Source: an uncultured Flavobacteriaceae bacterium
Lineage (GTDB): Bacteria > Bacteroidota > Bacteroidia > Flavobacteriales > Flavobacteriaceae
Assembly (NCBI GenBank): GCA_938041595.1
Contig: CALITN010000191.1
Location: 1 to 6,227 of the forward strand
Direction: 5' to 3'
DNA length: 6,227 nucleotides
Positions 1-5,885 of this stretch are shown here, piece after piece. How positions within the stretch are numbered: position 1 is the first letter of the stretch; each line of letters starts with the position of its first letter. Under the pieces are notes generated by a model, which was not told where the DNA came from, made no database searches, and was given only the letters and a program-made list of their open reading frames with translations. The position numbers and the translations under genes were made by a program.

Positions 1-870
1 CCCGAAAGGCTTATCACCCTTGCTGATTTTTTAAGCAATAATACCGATGTTGCTATCGAAACCCCATCAACACGAAAACAACATCTTGAAAAACTCTACC
101 GAAACACTCCCCTTTTGGAGGTGCAACAGCTCCGAAAAGCATACCCCCAAAATGCTTTTTTTTGGCAAAAAAAAGGAGAAACGGAAGTACTGGCTCCTAT
201 AAGTTTTGAAATATATCCTGGCGAAACCTTGGGTTTGGTTGGAGAATCTGGGAGTGGAAAATCTACGCTGGGAAGAAGTTTAAGCTATTTGACACCTCCA
301 AGTGGTGGTCAAGTATTATTTGAAGGGGAGCCCATCTCACTAAAAATGGAGCACACACGACAAAAACTGCGAAAAGACATCCAGTTTGTCTTTCAAGACC
401 CCTATGCAGCCTTGCATCCTCGAAAAACAATTGGACAAATGCTTACCGAGGTCCTCCAACATTATAAAACGAAAGCAATTAACAAAAGAATTGAACAACT
501 CCTCGAACAAGTAGGTCTTGAAAAGGAAATGCAGGTCCGCTACCCCCACCAACTTTCTGGTGGACAACGACAACGTGCCGTAATTGCACGTGCACTGGCT
601 CCAAAGCCCAAGTTGATCATCTGCGATGAAGCCGTAGCAGCCTTGGATATTTCCATCCAAGCCCAGGTTTTGAATTTGCTCAACAAACTTAAAAAACAAT
701 TGGGACTGTCCTATCTTTTTATCTCTCACGATATGGCTGTGGTTCGGTATGTATCAGACCGTATTCTTGTTCTCAACAAAGGAAAAATGGAAACGCTACA
801 AGAAGCAGATCAACTGTTTCAAAAGCCCAACAATACCTATACCCAAAACCTAATTGAAGCTATCCTCTAA
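1..870 (+). CDS. Oligopeptide/nickel-type ABC transporter ATPase, C-terminal part of a probable fused two-domain protein (5' end outside window)
   Basis: ATP-hydrolysing subunit of a peptide/nickel-family (Opp/Dpp/Gsi-like) importer, acting on the cytoplasmic face of the inner membrane. The frame is open from base 1 to the TAA at 868-870, giving 289 visible residues. Visible residues 1-38 (with a RLITLADFL-like stretch) resemble the linker that joins two ATPase domains in fused YejF/GsiA-type proteins. The ATPase domain follows: Walker A GESGSGKST at 81-89, Q-loop FQDP with Gln132, signature LSGGQ at 185-189, Walker B LIICDE at 205-210, D-loop ALD, and switch His243 in FISHD. It ends soon after the TYTQNLI stretch, so the long C-terminal oligopeptide extension of single-domain homologues is absent, as in second halves of fused proteins. 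An internal TTG at 115 could be read as a start, but upstream coding continues in frame. The position after the catalytic Glu is Ala (DEAVAALD) where the family usually has Pro or Ser. Fusion is inferred, because the first domain lies outside the window. The substrate cannot be told. Confidence 0.9.
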   Translation, partial: PERLITLADFLSNNTDVAIETPSTRKQHLEKLYRNTPLLEVQQLRKAYPQNAFFWQKKGETEVLAPISFEIYPGETLGLVGESGSGKSTLGRSLSYLTPPSGGQVLFEGEPISLKMEHTRQKLRKDIQFVFQDPYAALHPRKTIGQMLTEVLQHYKTKAINKRIEQLLEQVGLEKEMQVRYPHQLSGGQRQRAVIARALAPKPKLIICDEAVAALDISIQAQVLNLLNKLKKQLGLSYLFISHDMAVVRYVSDRILVLNKGKMETLQEADQLFQKPNNTYTQNLIEAIL

Positions 871-877
871 ATAGGTA

Positions 878-1096
878 TTAAAAATCAAGAAAATCTCTGA
901 GTGGAACATTGAAAGCTTTTGAGATTTCCCAGAGTGTGTAAATCGTGTGATTTACATTCCCGTTCTCAAGCTTATGGATGGCCTGTCGATCCTTGAATGA
1001 AGCGCGTGCCAAGTCTGATTGACTCCAACCCTTTTGCTGTCTCATTGCAATGGTTCTTTGACCAATTTTTTTATTCAACTCCTTTTTAGTCACCAA
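878..1096 (-). CDS. Small XRE/HTH_3-family transcriptional regulator
   Basis: A 72-residue protein made almost entirely of one Cro/C1-type helix-turn-helix domain, so a probable DNA-binding repressor or activator. Helix 1 is around residues 8-21 (IGQRTIAMRQ), helix 2 at 25-32 (SQSDLARA), recognition helix 3 at about 36-44 (DRQAIHKLE), then the typical ENGNVNHTIYTLWEISKAF segment and a closing hydrophobic helix ending in PLRDFLDF. No sensor or dimerisation domain is attached. The start is uncertain: the frame opens after an in-frame TAA and offers TTG (1096) followed directly by GTG (1093), with no ATG until Met18, which would remove most of helix 1. An AGAAGGA stretch lies about 17 nt upstream of the TTG, too far for a standard ribosome site. 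The gene converges on the ABC ATPase gene with a 7-bp gap and has a long AT-rich upstream region with a palindrome at 1149-1167, a candidate autoregulatory site. The target genes are unknown. Confidence 0.85.
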   Translation of the reverse strand: MVTKKELNKKIGQRTIAMRQQKGWSQSDLARASFKDRQAIHKLENGNVNHTIYTLWEISKAFNVPLRDFLDF

Positions 1097-1449
1097 GATA
1101 AATTTCAGCCAGTTCCTTCTATATTATGTCATACTAAAAATTAACATTATTAAAATTTTATTTTAATGAGCCAATAAAAACGTTGCTGATAAAGCATTTT
1201 AAACCAACATTTCTTAAGCACTCACACCTTGAAACATTTGCATCAAAAAAGACTCAAGGCGCCCTATCTAAATTGAATGGATGAAAAATATTTTGATAGA
1301 CTATCCTAATCCTTTTCTAATTTCATAAAACCGTTAGAGAATACAAAACAGCTAAAAACATTCCTAAATATCCTTTATGATATTAGGGGTTTCATAATCA
1401 TTTACAAAAAATAGGTTTCTTATTACTGAAAAATAAAGTCAGAAAAATC
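1097..1449. other. Gene-free AT-rich intergenic region
   Basis: These 353 bp lie between the upstream side of the XRE gene and the 3' end of the aldo/keto reductase gene. I see no reading frame worth calling; the longest ATG frame I noticed, at 1281 (+), stops after 15 codons. There is no tRNA-like fold and no strong terminator. Short dyads are present: a perfect 19-bp palindrome at 1149-1167, GATAG-A-CTATC at 1295-1305, CCTTGA/TCAAGG at 1227-1232 and 1254-1259, and TTATGA/TCATAA at 1375-1380 and 1392-1397. The region should hold the promoter of the XRE gene and the transcription end of the minus-strand gene cluster. I could not find a convincing match to the Bacteroidota TTTG / TAnnTTTG promoter pair. 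Confidence 0.6.
1149..1167. repeat. Perfect 8-bp inverted repeat with 3-nt centre (candidate operator)
   Basis: The bases read ATTAAAAT-TTT-ATTTTAAT, a perfect palindrome with 8-bp arms, about 53 bp upstream of the TTG start of the XRE gene. Its size and position suit a binding site for a homodimeric helix-turn-helix protein that controls its own gene. It consists only of A and T in an AT-rich stretch, so chance occurrence is quite possible. An operator role is inference. Confidence 0.35.
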
Positions 1450-2487
1450 TTAAACTGCCGGATCTGGAATAGCATTGTGAATGCCATCGATTTCTTTAAG
1501 AACTTCTTCGGAAAGTTGAATTTTGGCAGAGTCAATATTCTCTTTGAGTTGTTCTAAGCTCGTAGCCCCAATAATATTGGAAGTCACAAACGGACGATCA
1601 TTGACAAAAGCCAGTGCCATTTGCGTAACGCTCATTGCGTGATTTTCAGCCAATTCCATATACCGTTTTGTCGCTTCGGTACTTTGCGGACTGCTATAGC
1701 GATTAAACCGAGGGAAGAGGTTCAAGCGTGCATTATCAGCGGCAGTTTTATGAATATATTTCCCTGTAAGTACACCAAAGCCCAAAGGCGAATAAGCCAA
1801 AAGACCAACGTTTTCATAATGGCAGATTTCTGCATTGCCAACTTCAAAAGGGCGACAAAGGAGCGAATAGGGGTTTTGAATCGTAATCATCCGTGGGCGA
1901 TCGGAATTAGCTGCTTGCAAAAAACGCATCATTCCCCACGGAGATTCGTTGGAAAGACCCACTTGGCGAATATTTCCTGCTTTGACATGATCCTGAAGAG
2001 CGTCTAAAACCGCTTCAAAGTTTTCCTCCCATTCGTTTTTGGGGTTATGAACAAAACCACGTTGCCCAAAACGATTGTTGTCACGCTCTGGCCAATGCAA
2101 TTGATATAGATCGATGTAATCTGTTTGCAATCGTTTGAGACTCTTGTGGACCGCTTCGTCTATATGTTCTTTTCGGAAACTCAGATTTTCACGAATATGT
2201 TGGGTATAGTCCCCTGGCCCAGCCACTTTGGAAGCTAAAATAACCTTTTCGCGATTGCCTGTTTTTTTGAACCATGTCCCCATAATACGCTCCGTTTCTC
2301 CTTGTGTTTCTGCAGCAGCTGGAACAGGATACAGCTCAGCGGTGTCAAAAAAATTGACCCCATGTTCAAGCGCATAGTCCATTTGTTCGTGCCCTTCAGA
2401 TTCCGTGTTTTGGTTTCCAAAGGTCATGGTTCCTAAACAAATTTTACTGACTTTTATGTCGGTATGGGGTAATAAGCGATATTCCAT
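1450..2487 (-). CDS. tas: NADP(H)-dependent aldo/keto reductase, Tas-like
   Basis: A cytoplasmic oxidoreductase of 345 residues, predicted to reduce aldehydes or ketones with NADPH. Length and residue pattern match E. coli Tas closely along the whole protein, including the N-terminal LGTMTFGNQN, the YPVPAAAETQGETE segment after the catalytic Tyr, the SLKRLQTDYIDLYQLHWP block, the TIQNPYSLL block and the YSPLGFGVLTGKY loop. The aldo/keto reductase catalytic tetrad is visible as Asp48, Tyr53, Lys87 and His131, and the cofactor-binding region includes VGLSNES (177-182) and GATSLEQLKENI (307-318). The ATG at 2485-2487 follows the stop of the lipoprotein gene by 5 bp, so this is probably the last gene of the xth-lipoprotein-reductase transcript. 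Tas in E. coli was found as a suppressor of tyrosine auxotrophy, but its physiological substrate is not settled, and none can be read from this sequence. The family call is firm; the symbol rests on remembered similarity. Confidence 0.93.
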   Translation of the reverse strand: MEYRLLPHTDIKVSKICLGTMTFGNQNTESEGHEQMDYALEHGVNFFDTAELYPVPAAAETQGETERIMGTWFKKTGNREKVILASKVAGPGDYTQHIRENLSFRKEHIDEAVHKSLKRLQTDYIDLYQLHWPERDNNRFGQRGFVHNPKNEWEENFEAVLDALQDHVKAGNIRQVGLSNESPWGMMRFLQAANSDRPRMITIQNPYSLLCRPFEVGNAEICHYENVGLLAYSPLGFGVLTGKYIHKTAADNARLNLFPRFNRYSSPQSTEATKRYMELAENHAMSVTQMALAFVNDRPFVTSNIIGATSLEQLKENIDSAKIQLSEEVLKEIDGIHNAIPDPAV

Positions 2488-2492
2488 TTAAT

Positions 2493-3392
2493 TCATTCCT
2501 TATTGAGCAGGTCAGTGATTGCATCTAAATTGGGACTTAAGACGACTTCGATTCGACGATTGGCAGCACGGCCCTCAGCAGTGCTATTGGGGGCAATAGG
2601 TATAAACTCCCCCCGACCCGCTGCTGTAAGATTTTGAGAGAGGATTTCTGAGTTTTGCTCCAAAAGTTTTACAATTGCTGTGGCACGCTTGGCTGACAAA
2701 TCCCAATTCCCTTCTAGAGCTCCTTTCCCAGCATAAGGAACGTCATCGGTATGTCCTTCAATCAGAACACCTATATCTGGGTTTTCAGCTAAAACAGTTC
2801 CTAATTGGGCAATCGCCATACGCCCGTCCGAGCCAACTTCCCAGCTACCGGATCGAAATAAAAGTTTGTTTTCCATCGAAACATAGACTTTGCCATTGCG
2901 CTGCTCAACGGTTAGACCCTTACCTTCAAAATTTAGAAGAGCATCACTCAAGCGCTGTTTCAATTCATTCATTGCATTTTCTTTTTCTGCAATCAGATTT
3001 TCCAAGTCTCTAAGACGTGCTTCCCGATCCGTAAGCATTTGTTCTTTCTGGGAAATTTCAGCAAGCAATTCATTGTTTTTAGCAATACTCTTTTGTAATG
3101 CGGCATCTGAATTTTCCTCCAAAGCACTGTAAGCATTTTGCAGATTGGTGTAATCTTTCCGTGTCTGCACCAAACTATCCTGAGTTTTTGTCAGGTTTTT
3201 CACATTGATTTCTAGCTCTTTTTCAAGCGCTTTGGTGAACAGTTGAAGGGAGTCATATTTTTTATTCAAATCTGTATGAACCCCTTTAAGGTCTGCATAA
3301 CGGCTTTCTAAATCAGCAAATACTTTGTTGGAAACACAGCTGCTAAATAAGGTTGTCGCCAGAAAAACGAAAGGAATGAATTGTTTTTTCAT
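2493..3392 (-). CDS. OmpA/MotB-family lipoprotein with coiled-coil spacer and C-terminal peptidoglycan-binding domain
   Basis: A predicted envelope lipoprotein of 299 residues that tethers a membrane to peptidoglycan. A short signal peptide (KK, then a hydrophobic stretch) ends in the lipobox LFSSC, so Cys19 should be lipidated after cleavage. Residues about 27-155 are rich in Leu, Glu, Lys, Gln and Asn with heptad-like spacing and almost no Pro or Gly, consistent with a long coiled coil. The OmpA_C domain spans about 168-287: a YVSMENKLLFRSGSWEV strand region, GHTDD at 213-217, NWDLSAKRA at 229-237, GRGEFIPIAPN at 259-269 and the closing EGRAANRRIEVVL. The residues expected to hold diaminopimelate, Asp216 and Arg236, are present, with MotB-like rather than classical OmpA spacing. 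There is no N-terminal beta-barrel, so it is not a porin. Its start codon overlaps the stop of xth (ATGA), and the aldo/keto reductase gene follows after 5 bp. The partner protein and exact envelope role are unknown. Confidence 0.92.
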   Translation of the reverse strand: MKKQFIPFVFLATTLFSSCVSNKVFADLESRYADLKGVHTDLNKKYDSLQLFTKALEKELEINVKNLTKTQDSLVQTRKDYTNLQNAYSALEENSDAALQKSIAKNNELLAEISQKEQMLTDREARLRDLENLIAEKENAMNELKQRLSDALLNFEGKGLTVEQRNGKVYVSMENKLLFRSGSWEVGSDGRMAIAQLGTVLAENPDIGVLIEGHTDDVPYAGKGALEGNWDLSAKRATAIVKLLEQNSEILSQNLTAAGRGEFIPIAPNSTAEGRAANRRIEVVLSPNLDAITDLLNKE

Positions 3393-4156
3393 GAATCAAA
3401 ATTTAGTTCAACACCCACCGGGCAATGATCGGAATGGTGGGCTTCCGGCAAGATGTAGGATCTTGCAATATTTTTTTGAAGGGGGGTGCTTACCATAGCA
3501 TAATCAATGCGCCAACCTTTATTATTGGCTCGTGCATTGGCCCGATAGCTCCACCAACTATAATGATGAGGCGCTGGGTTTAAATAACGAAAAGAATCGA
3601 TAAAACCGCTTTTCAAGAACCCACCCAACCAGGCTCGTTCTTCGGGTAAAAATCCTGATACAGTCTTGTTGCGAACTGGATCATGAATATCGATGGCTTC
3701 ATGACAAATATTGTAATCACCACAAATTACGAGATTGGGATGTGTTGTCTTAAGGCCATCAATATAGACTTGGAATTCATCCATAAATCGAAATTTATAA
3801 TCCAAACGAGCACTGTTGGTCCCTGATGGCAAATAGAGACTGATGACCGAACAGCTTTCAAAATCAACTCGAATTACCCGGCCTTCAAAATCAATGTGAT
3901 CAATGCCTGTTCCATAGGCCACGTGCTTGGGTTCTTCTTTTGTCAATATCGCCACGCCACTGTACCCCTTTTTTTCAGCTGAAAACCAATAGTGGTGATA
4001 GCCTGCGGCATCCAGCAACTCAGTTTCTACTTGCTCTTTTAAAGCCTTGGTCTCTTGCAAACACAACACATCTGGAGCCGCGGCCTGCAACCAGCCCATA
4101 AAGTCTTTTTTGAGGGCTGCACGAATTCCATTGACGTTATAGGAAAGAATATTCAT
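3389..4156 (-). CDS. xth: Exodeoxyribonuclease III (AP endonuclease, ExoIII/APE1 family)
   Basis: A DNA repair nuclease of the exonuclease-endonuclease-phosphatase fold that cleaves DNA at abasic sites and removes 3' blocks in base excision repair. With the ATG start at 4156 the protein has 255 residues, close to the family's usual length. The active-site set is complete: Asn7 in SYNVNGIRA, Glu35 in LQETK, Tyr108 in YLPSG, Asp147 and Asn149 in GDYN, Asp218 in WRIDY, and the terminal Asp243-His244 in HSDHCPV. A GTG two codons upstream (4162) also opens the frame, but ATG at 4156 gives the family's usual MNILSYNVNG beginning and is preferred. The last bases form an ATGA overlap with the lipoprotein start, which suggests translational coupling. 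The 133 bp between this ATG and glyQS hold a possible hairpin at 4186-4222, so it may have its own promoter or be read through from glyQS. Confidence 0.95.
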   Translation of the reverse strand: MNILSYNVNGIRAALKKDFMGWLQAAAPDVLCLQETKALKEQVETELLDAAGYHHYWFSAEKKGYSGVAILTKEEPKHVAYGTGIDHIDFEGRVIRVDFESCSVISLYLPSGTNSARLDYKFRFMDEFQVYIDGLKTTHPNLVICGDYNICHEAIDIHDPVRNKTVSGFLPEERAWLGGFLKSGFIDSFRYLNPAPHHYSWWSYRANARANNKGWRIDYAMVSTPLQKNIARSYILPEAHHSDHCPVGVELNFDS

Positions 4157-4185
4157 CAACACTAAAATAGCAATCTGAGCGTTAT

Positions 4186-4222
4186 AAATTTGAAGAAAAC
4201 TCGAATCTTTATCCTCAAATCT
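4186..4222 (-). repeat. Inverted repeat / possible RNA hairpin in the glyQS-xth gap
   Basis: Read as minus-strand RNA, 4222-4212 can pair with 4196-4186 as an 11-bp stem around a 15-nt loop. Nine pairs are Watson-Crick and two are G-U wobbles. It lies about 30 nt upstream of the xth ATG and about 70 bp after the glyQS stop. The stem is AT-rich and is not followed by a clean run of U, so it is not a classical terminator. A role as a weak attenuator or mRNA processing hairpin is speculative. Confidence 0.3.
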
Positions 4223-4289
4223 ATGAACACTTTATCCCCTACCAACAAACGAGAACGGTGTCTCTATTTTCATCAATGAGCAAACGCTT

Positions 4290-5831
4290 CTAGATTTTTT
4301 GCAGCCAGTGTTTTGGGTTGAGTTTTTCATCTAAAAAATCATCCAATTGATCCACCGAAATACGCTCTTGTTTCATACTGTCACGATCCCGAAGTGTAAC
4401 CGTTTGATCCTCTAGAGATTGGTGGTCTACCGTGATACAGTAGGGAGTTCCCAGTGCATCTTGACGACGATAACGTCGCCCAACAGCATCCTTTTCATCA
4501 TAATTGACCGGATAATTCCACTTGAGGTCGTTTTGGATTTTTCGTGCCAAATCTGGCAAGCCGTCTTTTTTGACCAAAGGCAGGATTGCCACTTGCGTAG
4601 GAGCCAATACTGCGGGGAGCTTTAAAACCGTTCGGCTACTGCCGTCTTCTAGGGTTTCTTCTTGTAGTGATTTGGAAAAAACAGCCAAGAACATACGATC
4701 CAATCCGATTGATGTTTCCACCACATAAGGGACATAATTCTCATTGCGTTCCGGATCAAAATATTGCAATTTCTTCCCTGAGAATTCTTCATGACTTCCC
4801 AAGTCAAAATCAGTACGGGAGTGGATTCCCTCTAGTTCCTTAAATCCAAAAGGAAATTTGAATTCAATATCGGCTGCCGCATCTGCATAATGGGCAAGTT
4901 TTTCGTGATCATGGAAGCGGTAATTCTCCTCACCCAATCCTAAAGATTTGTGCCAATTGAGTCGGGTTTCTTTCCATTTTTCATACCATTCTTTTTGGGT
5001 TCCTGGAGGGATGAAAAACTGCATCTCCATTTGTTCAAATTCACGCATGCGAAAAATAAACTGCCGAGCTACAATTTCATTTCGAAAAGCTTTTCCTATT
5101 TGAGCAATTCCAAAGGGCACCTTCATTCGTCCTGTTTTTTGAACATTCAGAAAATTGACAAATATTCCTTGAGCTGTTTCCGGACGTAAATAAAGGTCCA
5201 TAGCAGAATCGGCTGAGGCTCCAAGCTTGGTGCCAAACATTAAGTTAAATTGCTTTACATCAGTCCAATTACGAGAGCCTGATTCTGGACAAGCAATCTC
5301 TAATTCTTCAATCAAATTCTTAACGTCTGCTAGGTCTTCCCTTTCTAGCGATTGTCCCAAACGTTTAAGGATTCCATTGATCTTTTCTTGATAGCCAACC
5401 ACTCGGGGATTGGTGGCTAAAAATTGTTCTTTATCAAAGGCTTCTCCAAAGCGTTTTGCGGCTTTGGTCACTTCTTTTTCTATTTTAACTTCCAGTTTTC
5501 CGCAGTAGTCCTCCACCAATACATCGGCTCGATAACGTTTTTTAGAGTCTTTATTGTCAATCAAAGGATCGTTAAAGGCATCCACGTGGCCCGAGGCCTT
5601 CCAAGTGGTAGGATGCATGAAAATTGCCGCATCAATCCCCACTATATTATCGTGCAACTGCACCATCGCACGCCACCAATAGTTTTTGATATTGTTTTTC
5701 AGTGCAGCCCCATTTTGACCGTAATCATAAACAGCGCTTAGTCCGTCATAAATTTCGCTTGAGGGAAATACAAAACCATACTCTTTGGCATGGGAAATTA
5801 CTTTTTTAAAGGGGTCGTTTTGTGTTGCCAT
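4290..5831 (-). CDS. glyQS: Glycine--tRNA ligase, single-chain alpha2 (class II) type
   Basis: An essential cytoplasmic enzyme that charges tRNA-Gly with glycine using ATP. The protein has 513 residues, as expected for the homodimeric bacterial/eukaryote-like form and unlike the GlyQ plus GlyS two-subunit form. Class II landmarks occur in order: the motif 1 region with SSEIYDGLSAVYDYG near residues 24-38, the family block RPETAQG (216-222), motif 2 with FRNEI (249-253) followed by RMREFEQMEM (261-270), and motif 3 with ETSIGLDRMFLAVF (372-385), including the Arg of GLDR. The insertion between motifs 1 and 2 carries CPESGSRNW rather than a CxxC pair, so I see no zinc site there. The anticodon-binding domain starts at about 408 (LAPTQVAILPL) and includes the GRRYRRQDALGTPYCITVD region. 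The ATG at 5829-5831 lies 2 nt after a perfect 8-bp inverted repeat (5834-5856). The gene is divergent from a ComF-family gene and upstream of xth. It ends with TAG. Confidence 0.97.
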   Translation of the reverse strand: MATQNDPFKKVISHAKEYGFVFPSSEIYDGLSAVYDYGQNGAALKNNIKNYWWRAMVQLHDNIVGIDAAIFMHPTTWKASGHVDAFNDPLIDNKDSKKRYRADVLVEDYCGKLEVKIEKEVTKAAKRFGEAFDKEQFLATNPRVVGYQEKINGILKRLGQSLEREDLADVKNLIEELEIACPESGSRNWTDVKQFNLMFGTKLGASADSAMDLYLRPETAQGIFVNFLNVQKTGRMKVPFGIAQIGKAFRNEIVARQFIFRMREFEQMEMQFFIPPGTQKEWYEKWKETRLNWHKSLGLGEENYRFHDHEKLAHYADAAADIEFKFPFGFKELEGIHSRTDFDLGSHEEFSGKKLQYFDPERNENYVPYVVETSIGLDRMFLAVFSKSLQEETLEDGSSRTVLKLPAVLAPTQVAILPLVKKDGLPDLARKIQNDLKWNYPVNYDEKDAVGRRYRRQDALGTPYCITVDHQSLEDQTVTLRDRDSMKQERISVDQLDDFLDEKLNPKHWLQKI

Positions 5832-5833
5832 TC

Positions 5834-5856
5834 GGCAAAAATAATGGCTTTTTGCC
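5834..5856. repeat. Perfect 8-bp inverted repeat between divergent glyQS and comF-like genes
   Basis: The plus strand reads GGCAAAAA-TAATGGC-TTTTTGCC: two perfect 8-bp arms around 7 nt. It ends 2 nt before the glyQS ATG (minus strand) and 29 nt before the ComF start (plus strand). It could be a protein-binding site shared by the two promoters, or a hairpin hiding the glyQS ribosome-binding region if that region is transcribed. The minus strand of one arm also reads TATTTTTG (5843-5836), which fits the Bacteroidota -7 consensus TAnnTTTG. No matching -33 TTTG was found upstream. The two readings partly exclude each other, because transcription starting at that -7 box would leave almost no leader. 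Confidence 0.45.
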
Positions 5857-5885
5857 TATATTGAACATCCCACAACTTTTTTTCC

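Noticed and set aside
115..120. TTG at 115 as the start of a stand-alone 251-residue ABC ATPase
   Set aside because: The frame is open from base 1, and the 38 upstream codons look like an inter-domain linker, so the gene continues to the left of the window.
340..729. 129-codon frame on the minus strand inside the ABC ATPase gene
   Set aside because: It lies opposite a coding region with intact ATPase motifs, and its product resembles no family I know.
1227..1259. CCTTGA/TCAAGG inverted repeat as an operator or terminator
   Set aside because: The arms are only 6 bp with a 21-nt spacer, and such pairs are common by chance.
1281..1328. 15-codon ATG frame in the gene-free region
   Set aside because: It is too short, with no start signal or conservation evidence; expected by chance.
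1375..1397. TTATGA/TCATAA dyad downstream of the aldo/keto reductase stop as a terminator
   Set aside because: The stem is only 6 bp and AT-rich, with an 11-nt loop and no following U-run on the transcribed strand.
1621..2007. 128-codon plus-strand frame inside the aldo/keto reductase gene
   Set aside because: It is antisense to a clearly conserved enzyme, and the translated product shows no recognisable domain.
4157..4162. GTG at 4162 as the xth start
   Set aside because: The ATG at 4156 gives the family's usual MNILSYNVNG N-terminus, and the two extra residues have no support.
5832..5885. T-box or other known riboswitch controlling glyQS
   Set aside because: The gap to the divergent gene is only 54 bp, and no T-box landmark is present.
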